Origin: Sepiola atlantica
Lineage: Eukaryota > Mollusca > Cephalopoda > Sepiida > Sepiolidae
Reading direction: 5' to 3'
NCBI GenBank assembly: GCA_963556195.1
Contig: CAUVYP010000586.1
Span: 310,001-374,000 of the forward strand
DNA: 64,000 nucleotides
The position numbers were made by a program, and so were the translations under genes. This document shows positions 52,914-64,000 of the stretch, one piece after another; position 1 is the first letter of the stretch; each line of letters begins with the position of its first letter. The notes under the pieces are model-generated. The model was given only the letters and a program-made list of their open reading frames with translations. It did no database searches and was not told the DNA's origin.

Positions 52914-55517
52914 TTAGCGCGTTTTAAAGTTGATATCGCTTTTGTTTATAACTTCCACATTTATTCGAATTGTGCAACGAAACTTTGCAGAGATAAGCGG
53001 AGTCACATTTTCTACTGAAGTACCAAGTTTCAGAAGTGCAGCTCTTGTACTGCCGGAGATATGTCGATACAAACTGAATACGCAAACTATCAACAAAATT
53101 TAGTGCGATTTAAAGTTGATATCGCTTTTGTTTATAACTTCACCATTCTTTTGAATTGTGCAACGAAACTTTGCAGAGATAAGCGGAGTCACATGCTCTA
53201 CTGAAGTACCAAGTCTCAGAAGTGCAGCTCTTTTACTGCCGGAGATATGTCGATACAAACGTAATACGCAAAACATCAACAAAATTTAGCGCGTTTTAAA
53301 GTGGATATCGCTTTTGTTTATAACTTCCACATTTATTCGAATTGTGCAACGAAACTTTGCAGACCGTCGCGGAGACACACGTTCTACTGAAGTACCAAGT
53401 TTCAGAAGTGCAGCTCTTGTAATGCCGGAGATATGTCGATACAAACTGAATACGCAAAACATCAACTAAATTTAGCGCGTTTTAAAGTTGATATCGCTTT
53501 TGTTTATAACTTCCACATTTATTCGAATTGTGCAACGAAACTTTGCACAGATTAGCGGAGTCACATGCTCTACTGAAGTACCAAGTTTCAGAAGTGCAGC
53601 TCTTGTACTGCCGGAGATATGTCGATACAAACTGAATACGCAAACTATCAACAAAATTTAGTGCGATTTAAAGTTGATATCGCTTTTGTTTATAACTTCC
53701 ACATTAATTCGAATTGTGCAACGAAACTTTGCAGAGATAAGCGGAGTCACATGCTCTACTGAAGTACCAAGTTTCAGAAGTGCAGCTCTTTTACTGCCGG
53801 AGATATGTCGATACAAACTGAATACGCAAAACATCAACAAAATTTAGCGCGTTTTAAAGTGGATATCGCTTTTGTTTATAACTTCCACATTTATTCGAAT
53901 TGTGCAACGAAACTTTGCAGACCGTCGCGGAGACACACGGGCTACTGAAGTACCAAGTTTCAGAAGTGCAGCTCTTGTACGGCCGGAGATATGTCGATAC
54001 AAACTGAATACGCAAAACATCAACAAAATTTAGCGCGTTTTAAAGTTGATATCGCTTTTGTTTATAACTTCCACATTTATTCGAATTGTGCAACGAAACT
54101 TTGCACAGATTAGCGGAGTCACATTTTCTACTGAAGTACCAAGTTTCAGAAGTGCAGCTCTTGTACTGCCGGAGATATGTCGATACAAACTGAATACGCA
54201 AAACATCAACAAAATTTAGCGCGTTTTAAAGTTGATATCGCTTTTGTTTATAACTTCACCATTTATTCGAATTGTGCAACGAAACTTTGCAGACAGTCGC
54301 GGATAGGCCTATTCTACTGAAGTACCAAGTTTCAGAAGTGCAGCTCTTGTACTGCCGGAGATATGTCGATACAAACTGAATACGCAAAACATCAACAAAA
54401 TTTAGCGCGTTTTAAAGTTGATATCGCTTTTGTTTATAACTTCCACATTTATTCGAATTGTGCAACGAAACTTTGCACAGATTAGCGGAGTCACATTTTC
54501 TACTGAAGTACTAAGTTTCAGAAGTGCAGCTCTTGTACTGCCGGAGATATGTCGATACAAACTGAATACGCAAAACATCAACTAAATTTAGCGCGTTTTA
54601 AAGTTGATATCGCTTTTGTTTATAACTTCCACATTTATTCGAATTGTGCAACGAAACTTTGCACAGATTAGCGGAGTCACATTCTCTACTGAAGTACCAA
54701 GTTTCAGAAGTGCAGCTCTTGTACTGCCGGAGATATGTCGATACAAACTGAATACGCAAACTATCAACAAAATTTAGTGCGATTTAAAGTTGATATCGCT
54801 TTTGTTTATAACTTCCACATTAATTCGAATTGTGCAACGAAACTTTGCAGAGATAAGCGGAGTCACATGCTCTACTGAAGTACCAAGTTTCAGAAGTGCA
54901 GCTCTTTTACTGCCGGAGATATGTCGATACAAACTGAATACGGAAAACATCAACACAATTTAGCGCGTTTTAAAGTGGATATCGCTTTTGTTTATAACTT
55001 CCACATTTATTCGAATTGTGCAACGAAACTTTGCAGACCGTCGCGGAGACACACGTTCTACTGAAGTACCAAGTTTCAGAAGTGCAGCTCTTGTACTGCC
55101 GGAGATATGTCGATACAAACTGAATACGCAAAACATCAACAAAATTTAGCGCGTTTTAAAGTTGATATCGCTTTTGTTTATAACTTCCACATTTATTCGA
55201 ATTGTGCAACGAAACTTTGCACAGATTAGCGGAGTCACATTTTCTACTGAAGTACCAAGTTTCAGAAGTGCAGCTCTTGTACTGCCGGAGATATGTCGAT
55301 ACAAACTGAATACGCAAAACATCAACAAAATTTAGCGCGTTTTAAAGTTGATATCGCTTTTGTTTATAACTTCCACATTTATTCGAATTGTGCAACGAAA
55401 CTTTGCAGACAGTCGCGGATAGGCCTATTCTACTGAAGTACCAAGTTTCAGAAGTGCAGCTCTTGTACTGCCGGAGATATGTCGATACAAACTGAATACG
55501 CAAAACATCAACAAAAT
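52914..55517. repeat. right-hand HOR copy, 14 repeats
   Basis: The order is as in the preceding copy, with an extra A (55146) before the closing B variant. It keeps AAGTCTCAG, AAACGTAATACG, ACACGGGCTAC, GTACGGCC and TTCACCATTTATTCG. Its second C (54588) reads CATTCTCTAC rather than CATGCTCTAC. Confidence 0.92.
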
Positions 55518-58121
55518 TTAGCGCGTTTTAAAGTTGATATCGCTTTTGTTTATAACTTCCACATTTATTCGAATTGTGCAACGAAACTTTGCAGAGATAA
55601 GCGGAGTCACATTTTCTACTGAAGTACCAAGTTTCAGAAGTGCAGCTCTTGTACTGCCGGAGATATGTCGATACAAACTGAATACGCAAACTATCAACAA
55701 AATTTAGTGCGATTTAAAGTTGATATCGCTTTTGTTTATAACTTCACCATTCTTTTGAATTGTGCAACGAAACTTTGCAGAGATAAGCGGAGTCACATGC
55801 TCTACTGAAGTACCAAGTCTCAGAAGTGCAGCTCTTTTACTGCCGGAGATATGTCGATACAAACGTAATACGCAAAACATCAACAAAATTTAGCGCGTTT
55901 TAAAGTGGATATCGCTTTTGTTTATAACTTCCACATTTATTCGAATTGTGCAACGAAACTTTGCAGACCGTCGCGGAGACACACGTTCTACTGAAGTACC
56001 AAGTTTCAGAAGTGCAGCTCTTGTAATGCCGGAGATATGTCGATACAAACTGAATACGCAAAACATCAACTAAATTTAGCGCGTTTTAAAGTTGATATCG
56101 CTTTTGTTTATAACTTCCACATTTATTCGAATTGTGCAACGAAACTTTGCACAGATTAGCGGAGTCACATGCTCTACTGAAGTACCAAGTTTCAGAAGTG
56201 CAGCTCTTGTACTGCCGGAGATATGTCGATACAAACTGAATACGCAAACTATCAACAAAATTTAGTGCGATTTAAAGTTGATATCGCTTTTGTTTATAAC
56301 TTCCACATTAATTCGAATTGTGCAACGAAACTTTGCAGAGATAAGCGGAGTCACATGCTCTACTGAAGTACCAAGTTTCAGAAGTGCAGCTCTTTTACTG
56401 CCGGAGATATGTCGATACAAACTGAATACGCAAAACATCAACAAAATTTAGCGCGTTTTAAAGTGGATATCGCTTTTGTTTATAACTTCCACATTTATTC
56501 GAATTGTGCAACGAAACTTTGCAGACCGTCGCGGAGACACACGGGCTACTGAAGTACCAAGTTTCAGAAGTGCAGCTCTTGTACGGCCGGAGATATGTCG
56601 ATACAAACTGAATACGCAAAACATCAACAAAATTTAGCGCGTTTTAAAGTTGATATCGCTTTTGTTTATAACTTCCACATTTATTCGAATTGTGCAACGA
56701 AACTTTGCACAGATTAGCGGAGTCACATTTTCTACTGAAGTACCAAGTTTCAGAAGTGCAGCTCTTGTACTGCCGGAGATATGTCGATACAAACTGAATA
56801 CGCAAAACATCAACAAAATTTAGCGCGTTTTAAAGTTGATATCGCTTTTGTTTATAACTTCCACATTTATTCGAATTGTGCAACGAAACTTTGCAGACAG
56901 TCGCGGATAGGCCTATTCTACTGAAGTACCAAGTTTCAGAAGTGCAGCTCTTGTACTGCCGGAGATATGTCGATACAAACTGAATACGCAAAACATCAAC
57001 AAAATTTAGCGCGTTTTAAAGTTGATATCGCTTTTGTTTATAACTTCCACATTTATTCGAATTGTGCAACGAAACTTTGCACAGATTAGCGGAGTCACAT
57101 TTTCTACTGAAGTACTAAGTTTCAGAAGTGCAGCTCTTGTACTGCCGGAGATATGTCGATACAAACTGAATACGCAAAACATCAACTAAATTTAGCGCGT
57201 TTTAAAGTTGATATCGCTTTTGTTTATAACTTCCACATTTATTCGAATTGTGCAACGAAACTTTGCACAGATTAGCGGAGTCACATGCTCTACTGAAGTA
57301 CCAAGTTTCAGAAGTGCAGCTCTTGTACTGCCGGAGATATGTCGATACAAACTGAATACGCAAACTATCAACAAAATTTAGTGCGATTTAAAGTTGATAT
57401 CGCTTTTGTTTATAACTTCCACATTAATTCGAATTGTGCAACGAAACTTTGCAGAGATAAGCGGAGTCACATGCTCTACTGAAGTGCCAAGTTTCAGAAG
57501 TGCAGCTCTTTTACTGCCGGAGATATGTCGATACAAACTGAATACGCAAAACATCAACACAATTTAGCGCGTTTTAAAGTGGATATCGCTTTTGTTTATA
57601 ACTTCCACATTTATTCGAATTGTGCAACGAAACTTTGCAGACCGTCGCGGAGACACACGTTCTACTGAAGTACCAAGTTTCAGAAGTGCAGCTCTTGTAC
57701 TGCCGGAGATATGTCGATACAAACTGAATACGCAAAACATCAACAAAATTTAGCGCGTTTTAAAGTTGATATCGCTTTTGTTTATAACTTCCACATTTAT
57801 TCGAATTGTGCAACGAAACTTTGCACAGATTAGCGGAGTCACATTTTCTACTGAAGTACCAAGTTTCAGAAGTGCAGCTCTTGTACTGCCGGAGATATGT
57901 CGATACAAACTGAATACGCAAAACATCAACAAAATTTAGCGCGTTTTAAAGTTGATATCGCTTTTGTTTATAACTTCCACATTTATTCGAATTGTGCAAC
58001 GAAACTTTGCAGACAGTCGCGGATAGGCCTATTCTACTGAAGTACCAAGTTTCAGAAGTGCAGCTCTTGTACTGCCGGAGATATGTCGATACAAACTGAA
58101 TACGCAAAACATCAACAAAAT
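55518..58121. repeat. right-hand HOR copy, 14 repeats
   Basis: The unit order is the same as in 52914-55517, offset 2604 bp, with the same private markers. The B variant at 56820 has the ordinary TTCCACATTT. D-R at 57378 has a private GAAGTGCCAAG. Confidence 0.92.
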
Positions 58122-59981
58122 TTAGCGCGTTTTAAAGTTGATATCGCTTTTGTTTATAACTTCCACATTTATTCGAATTGTGCAACGAAACTTTGCACAG
58201 ATTAGCGGAGTCACATTTTCTACTGAAGTACCAAGTTTCAGAAGTGCAGCTCTTGTACTGCCGGAGATATGTCGATACAAACTGAATACGCAAACTATCA
58301 ACAAAATTTAGTGCGATTTAAAGTTGATATCGCTTTTGTTTATAACTTCACCATTCTTTTGAATTGTGCAACGAAACTTTGCAGAGATAAGCAGAGTCAC
58401 ATGCTCTACTGAAGTACCAAGTTTCAGAAGTGCAGCTCTTTTACTGCCGGAGATATGTCGATACAAACTGAATACGCAAAACATCAACAAAATTTAGCGC
58501 GTTTTAAAGTGGATATCGCTTTTGTTTATAACTTCCACATTTATTCGAATTGTGCAACGAAACTTTGCAGACCGTCGCGGAGACATACGTTCTACTGAAG
58601 TACCAAGTTTCAGAAGTGCAGCTCTTGTAATGCCGGAGATATGTCGATACAAACTGAATACGCAAAACACTAACTAAATTTAGCGCGTTTTAAAGTTGAT
58701 ATCGCTTTTGTTTATAACTTCCACATTTATTCGAATTGTGCAACGAAACTTTGCACAGATTAGCGGAGTCACATTTTCTACTGAAGTACCAAGTTTCAGA
58801 AGTGCAGCTCTTGTACTGCCGGAGATATGTCGATACAAACTGAATACGCAAAACATCAACAAAAGTTAGCGCGTTTTAAAGTTGATATCGCTTTTGTTTA
58901 TAACTTCCACATTTATTCGAATTGTGCAACGAAACTTTGCACAGATTAGCGGAGTCACATTTTCTACTGAAGTACCAAGTTTCAGAAGTGCAGCTCTTGT
59001 ACTGCCGGAGATATGTCGATACAAACTGAATACGCAAAACATCAACAAAATTTAGCGCGTTTTAAAGTTGATATCGCTTTTGTTTATAACTTCCACATTT
59101 ATTCGAATTGTGCAACGAAACTTTGCAGACAGTCGCGGATAGGCCTTTTCTACTGAAGTACCAAGTTTCAGAAGTGCAGCTCTTGTACTGCCGGAGATAT
59201 GTCGATACAAACTGAATACGCAAAACATCAACAAAATTTAGCGCGTTTTAAAGTTGATATCGCTTTTGTTTATAACTTCCACATTTATTCGAATTGTGCA
59301 ACGAAACTTTGCACAGATTAGCGGAGTCACATTTTCTACTGAAGTACCAAGTTTCAGAAGTGCAGCTCTTGTACTGCCGGAGATATGTCGATACAAACTG
59401 AATACGCAAACTATCAACAAAATTTAGTGCGATTTAAAGTTAGTATCGCTTTTGTTTATAACTTCACCATTCTTTAGAATTGTGCAACGAAACTTTGCAG
59501 AGATAAGCGGAGTCACATGCTCTACTGAAGTACCAAGTTTCAGAAGTGCAGCTCTTTTACTGCCGGAGATATGTCGATACAAACTGAATACGCAAAACAT
59601 CAACAAAATTTAGCGCGTTTTAAAGTGGATATCGCTTTTGTTTATAACTTCCACATTTATTCGAATTGTGCAACGAAACTTTGCAGACCGTCGCGGAGAC
59701 ACACGTTCTACTGAAGTACCAAGTTTCAGAAGTGCAGCTCTTGTACTGCCGGAGATATGTCGATACAAACTGAATACGCAAAACATCAACTAAATTTAGC
59801 GCGTTTTAAAGTTGATATCGCTTTTGTTTATAACTTCCACATTTATTCGAATTGTGCAACGAAACTTTGCACAGATTAGCGGAGTCACATTTTCTACTGA
59901 AGTACCAAGTTTCAGAAGTGCAGCTCTTGTACTGCCGGAGATATGTCGATAAAAACTGAATACGCAAAACATCAACAAAAT
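58122..59981. repeat. ten-repeat insert of older modules
   Basis: The order is C D-prime F A A B C D F A. These units lack the right-hand haplotype markers and resemble modules from the left and middle of the window, for example an ordinary D with GTTAGTATC at 59424, the only one between 50.5 and 61.6 kb. They separate the 14-mers from the next right-hand-type copy. Confidence 0.85.
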
Positions 59982-62213
59982 TTAGCGCGTTTTAAAGTTG
60001 ATATCGCTTTTGTTTATAACTTCCACATTTATTCGAATTGTGCAACGAAACTTTGCACAGATTAGCGGAGTCACATTTTCTACTGAAGTACCAAGTTTCA
60101 GAAGTGCAGCTCTTGTACTGCCGGAGATATGTCGATACAAACTGACTACGCAAACTATCAACAAAATTTAGTGCGATTTAAAGTTGATATCGCTTTTGTT
60201 TATAACTTCACCATTCTTTTGAATTGTGCAACGAAACTTTGCAGAGATAAGCGGAGTCACATGCTCTACTGAAGTACCAAGTCTCAGAAGTGCAGCTCTT
60301 TTACTGCCGGAGATATGTCGATACAAACGTAATACGCAAAACATCAACAAAATTTAGCGCGTTTTAAAGTGGATATCGCTTTTGTTTATAACTTCCACAT
60401 TTATTCGAATTGTGCAACGAAACTTTGCAGACCGTCGCGGAGACACACGTTCTACTGAAGTACCAAGTTTCAGAAGTGCAGCTCTTGTAATGCCGGAGAT
60501 ATGTCGATACAAACTGAATACGCAAAACATCAACTAAATTTAGCGCGTTTTAAAGTTGATATCGCTTTTGTTTATAACTTCCACATTTATTCGAATTGTG
60601 CAACGAAACTTTGCACAGATTAGCGGAGTCACATGCTCTACTGAAGTACCAAGTTTCAGAAGTGCAGCTCTTGTACTGCCGGAGATATGTCGATACAAAC
60701 TGAATACGCAAACTATCAACAAAATTTAGTGCGATTTAAAGTTGATATCGCTTTTGTTTATAACTTCCACATTAACACGAATTGTGCAACGAAACTTTGC
60801 AGAGATAAGCGGAGTCACATGCTCTACTGAAGTACCAAGTTTCAGAAGTGCAGCTCTTTTACTGCCGGAGATATGTCGATACAAACTGAATACGCAAAAC
60901 ATCAACAAAATTTAGCGCGTTTTAAAGTGGATATCGCTTTTGTTTATAACTTCCACATTTATTCGAATTGTGCAACGAAACTTTGCAGACCGTCGCGGAG
61001 ACACACGGGCTACTGAAGTACCAAGTTTCAGAAGTGCAGCTCTTGTACTGCCGGAGATATGTCGATACAAACTGAATACGCAAAACATCAACAAAATTTA
61101 GCGCGTTTTAAAGTTGATATCGCTTTTGTTTATAACTTCCACATTTATTCGAATTGTGCAACGAAACTTTGCACAGATTAGCGGAGTCACATTTTCTACT
61201 GAAGTACCAAGTTTCAGAAGTGCAGCTCTTGTACTGCCGGAGATATGTCGATACAAACTGAATACGCAAAACATCAACAAAATTTAGCGCGTTTTAAAGT
61301 TGATATCGCTTTTGTTTATAACTTCCACATTTATTCGAATTGTGCAACGAAACTTTGCAGACAGTCGCGGATAGGCCTTTTCTACTGAAGTACCAAGTTT
61401 CAGAAGTGCAGCTCTTGTACTGCCGGAGATATGTCGATACAAACTGAATACGCAAAACATCAACAAAATTTAGCGCGTTTTAAAGTTGATATCGCTTTTG
61501 TTTATAACTTCCACATTTATTCGAATTGTGCAACGAAACTTTGCACAGATTAGCGGAGTCACATTTTCTACTGAAGTACCAAGTTTCAGAAGTGCAGCTC
61601 TTGTACTGCCGGAGATATGTCGATACAAACTGAATACGCAAACTATCAACAAAATTTAGTGCGATTTAAAGTTAGTATCGCTTTTGTTTATAACTTCACC
61701 ATTCTTTAGAATTGTGCAACGAAACTTTGCAGAGATAAGCGGAGTCACATGCTCTACTGAAGTACCAAGTTTCAGAAGTGCAGCTCTTGTACTGCCGGAG
61801 ATATGTCGATACAAACTGAATACGCAAAACATCAACAAAATTTAGCGCGTTTTAAAGTGGATATCGCTTTTGTTTATAACTTCCACATTTATTCGAATTG
61901 TGCAACGAAACTTTGCAGACCGTCGCGGAGACACACGTTCTACTGAAGTACCAAGTTTCAGAAGTGCAGCTCTTGTACTGCCGGAGATATGTCGATACAA
62001 ACTGAATACGCAAAACATCAACTAAATTTAGCGCGTTTTAAAGTTGATATCGCTTTTGTTTATAACTTCCACATTTATTCGAATTGTGCAACGAAACTTT
62101 GCACAGATTAGCGGAGTCACATTTTCTACTGAAGTACCAAGTTTCAGAAGTGCAGCTCTTGTACTGCCGGAGATATGTCGATACAAACTGAATACGCAAA
62201 ACATCAACAAAAT
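59982..62213. repeat. right-hand HOR copy, 12 repeats
   Basis: The order is C D-prime F C D-R F-prime A B C D F A. The first seven units carry the right-hand markers (AAGTCTCAG, AAACGTAATACG, CATGCTCTAC in C, ACACGGGCTAC in F-prime). F-prime reads GTACTGCC rather than GTACGGCC, and the B is the ordinary form. The last units return to C-D-F-A. Confidence 0.9.
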
Positions 62214-64000
62214 TTAGCGCGTTTTAAAGTTGATATCGCTTTTGTTTATAACTTCCACATTTATTCGAATTGTGCAACGAAACTTTGCACAGATTAGCGG
62301 AGTCACATTTTCTACTGAAGTACCAAGTTTCAGAAGTGCAGCTCTTGTACTGCCGGAGATATGTCGATACAAACTGAATACGCAAACTATCAACAAAATT
62401 TAGTGCGATTTAAAGTTGATATCGCTTTTGTTTATAACTTCACCATTCTTTTGAATTGTGCAACGAAACTTTGCAGAGATAAGCGGAGTCACATGCTCTA
62501 CTGAAGTACCAAGTCTCAGAAGTGCAGCTCTTTTACTGCCGGAGATATGTCGATACAAACGTAATACGCAAAACATCAACAAAATTTAGCGCGTTTTAAA
62601 GTGGATATCGCTTTTGTTTATAACTTCCACATTTATTCGAATTGTGCAACGAAACTTTGCAGACCGTCGCGAAGACACACGTTCTACTGAAGTACCAAGT
62701 TTCAGAAGTGCAGCTCTTGTAATGCCGGAGATATGTCGATACAAACTGAATACGCAAAACATCAACTAAATTTAGCGCGTTTTAAAGTTGATATCGCTTT
62801 TGTTTATAACTTCCACATTTATTCGAATTGTGCAACGAAACTTTGCACAGATTAGCGGAGTCACATGCTCTACTGAAGTACCAAGTTTCAGAAGTGCAGC
62901 TCTTGTACTGCCGGAGATATGTCGATACAAACTGAATACGCAAACTATCAACAAAATTTAGTGCGATTTAAAGTTGATATCGCTTTTGTTTATAACTTCC
63001 ACATAAATTCGAATTGTGCAACGAAACTTTGCAGAGATAAGCGGAGTCACATGCTCTACTGAAGTACCAAGTTTCAGAAGTGCAGCTCTTTTACTGCCGG
63101 AGATATGTCGATACAAACTGAATACGCAAAACATCAACAAAATTTAGCGCGTTTTAAAGTGGATTTCGCTTTTGTTTATAACTTCCACATTTATTCGAAT
63201 TGTGCAACGAATGTTTGCAGACCGTCGCGGAGACACACGGGCTACTGAAGTACCAAGTTTCAGAAGTGCAGCTCTTGTACTGCCGGAGATATGTCGATAC
63301 AAACTGAATACGCAAAACATCAACAAAATTTAGCGCGTTTTAAAGTTGATATCGCTTTTGTTTATAACTTCCACATTTATTCGAATTGTGCAACGAAACT
63401 TTGCACAGATTAGCGGAGTCACATTTTCTACTGAAGTACCAAGTTTCAGAAGTGCAGCTCTTGTACTGCCGGAGATATGTCGATACAAACTGAATACGCA
63501 AAACATCAACAAAATTTAGCGCGTTTTAAAGTTGATATCGCTTTTGTTTATAACTTCCACATTTATTCGAATTGTGCAACGAAACTTTGCACAGATTAGC
63601 GGAGTCACATTTTCTACTGAAGTACCAAGTTTCAGAAGTGCAGCTCTTGTACTGCCGGAGATATTTCGATACAAACTGAATACGCAAAACATCAACAAAA
63701 TTTAGCGCGTTTTAAAGTTGATATCGCTTTTGTTTATAACTTCCACATTTATTCGAATTGTGCAACGAAACTTTGCAGACAGTCGCGAATAGGCCTTTTC
63801 TACTGAAGTACCAAGTTTCAGAAGTGCAGCTCTTGTACTGCCGGAGATATGTCGATACAAACTGAATACGCAAAACATCAACAAAATTTAGCGCGTTTTA
63901 AAGTTGATATCGCTTTTGTTTATAACTTCCACATTTATTCGAATTGTGCAACGAAACTTTGCACAGATTAGCGGAGTCACATTTTCTACTGAAGTACCAA
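62214..64000. repeat. right-hand HOR copy, incomplete at window edge
   Basis: The order is C D-prime F C D-R F-prime A A B plus a partial unit. It matches 59982 onwards at an offset of 2232 bp for seven units, then has A-A-B rather than A-B-C. F-prime at 63144 has several private changes, including GATTTCGC and CGAATGTTTGC. The last 113 bp (63888-64000) are the start of an A-like unit, and the array continues beyond. Confidence 0.9.

Larger units (their letters stand above)
1..64000. repeat. 186-bp satellite DNA array filling the window
   Basis: The same 186-bp unit repeats head to tail from the first base to the last, without inversion or interruption. Taking TTAGCGCG at 91 as the phase, units start at 91+186n up to 23341; one unit is 185 bp, and the phase then continues from 23526+186n to 63888. 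That makes 343 full units plus 90 bp and 113 bp at the edges. Units differ from one another at a handful of positions, mostly shared subtype markers rather than random private changes. My consensus count is 33 G, 36 C and 9 CpG per unit. Orientation is arbitrary because no flank is present. Such arrays are typical of eukaryotic centromeric or heterochromatic satellites; which of these this is cannot be told from sequence alone. I do not recognise the family. Confidence 0.99.

Noticed and set aside
1..64000. CRISPR-like repeat-spacer array
   Set aside because: There are no unique spacers. The conserved and variable parts together make a 186-bp satellite, and variable boxes take only a few recurring states.
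1..64000. Assignment to a named satellite family or species
   Set aside because: I do not recognise the consensus. A search of the unit against Repbase/Dfam and whole-genome assemblies would decide; a strong hit would name the host.

Overview
The whole 64 kb window is one uninterrupted tandem array of a single satellite DNA family with a 186-bp repeat. I read 343 complete repeats (91-63887) plus partial repeats at both edges, all in the same orientation. I find no unique sequence, protein gene, RNA gene, transposon, CRISPR array or origin. The array runs off both ends, so its true length and flanks are unknown. This is the organisation of eukaryotic constitutive heterochromatin (centromeric, pericentromeric or subtelomeric). 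The consensus repeat is about 37% G+C and carries 9 CpG against about 6.4 expected, so CpG is not depleted. That argues against a heavily germline-methylated vertebrate or plant and leans towards an invertebrate. I cannot name the species or the satellite family.

Repeats fall into recurring subtypes, defined by a few diagnostic sites and labelled here from the phase that begins TTAGCGCG. A is the default. B carries CAGACAGTCGCGGATAGG in the variable box. C ends in AAACTATCAAC. D begins GTGCGATTT and has CAGAGATAAGCGG in the box; its subforms are D-prime and D-R. E has GTGGATATC with an A-like box. F has CAGACCGTCGCGGAGAC in the box; F-prime is an F whose 3' end is CATCAACAAAAT instead of CATCAACTAAAT. 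H has GCTTTTTTAC. Subtypes are not shuffled at random. C is always followed by D, D-prime is always followed by an F-type, and D is usually followed by E then B. These modules build higher-order repeats (HORs).

Layout: 1-10320, irregular strings of the C-D-E-B module with A/B spacers. 10321-20178, four copies of an HOR of 17, 13, 13 and 10 repeats. 20179-25571, irregular, with the only unit of altered length (185 bp). 25572-38219, HOR copies of 10, 11, 16, 16 and 15 repeats; the two 16-mers share many private variants. 38220-45473, mixed modules. 45474-49937, two 12-repeat copies joined by a hybrid repeat that looks like an unequal-crossover junction. 49938-64000, a distinct haplotype (13-, 14- and 14-mers, a 10-repeat insert, then a 12-mer and a partial copy) with its own C, D, F and B variants. 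No genes act together here. The biology is array evolution by unequal exchange or gene conversion, and possibly chromatin or centromere function carried by a 7-bp-arm dyad and a half-match to a CENP-B box present in most repeats.
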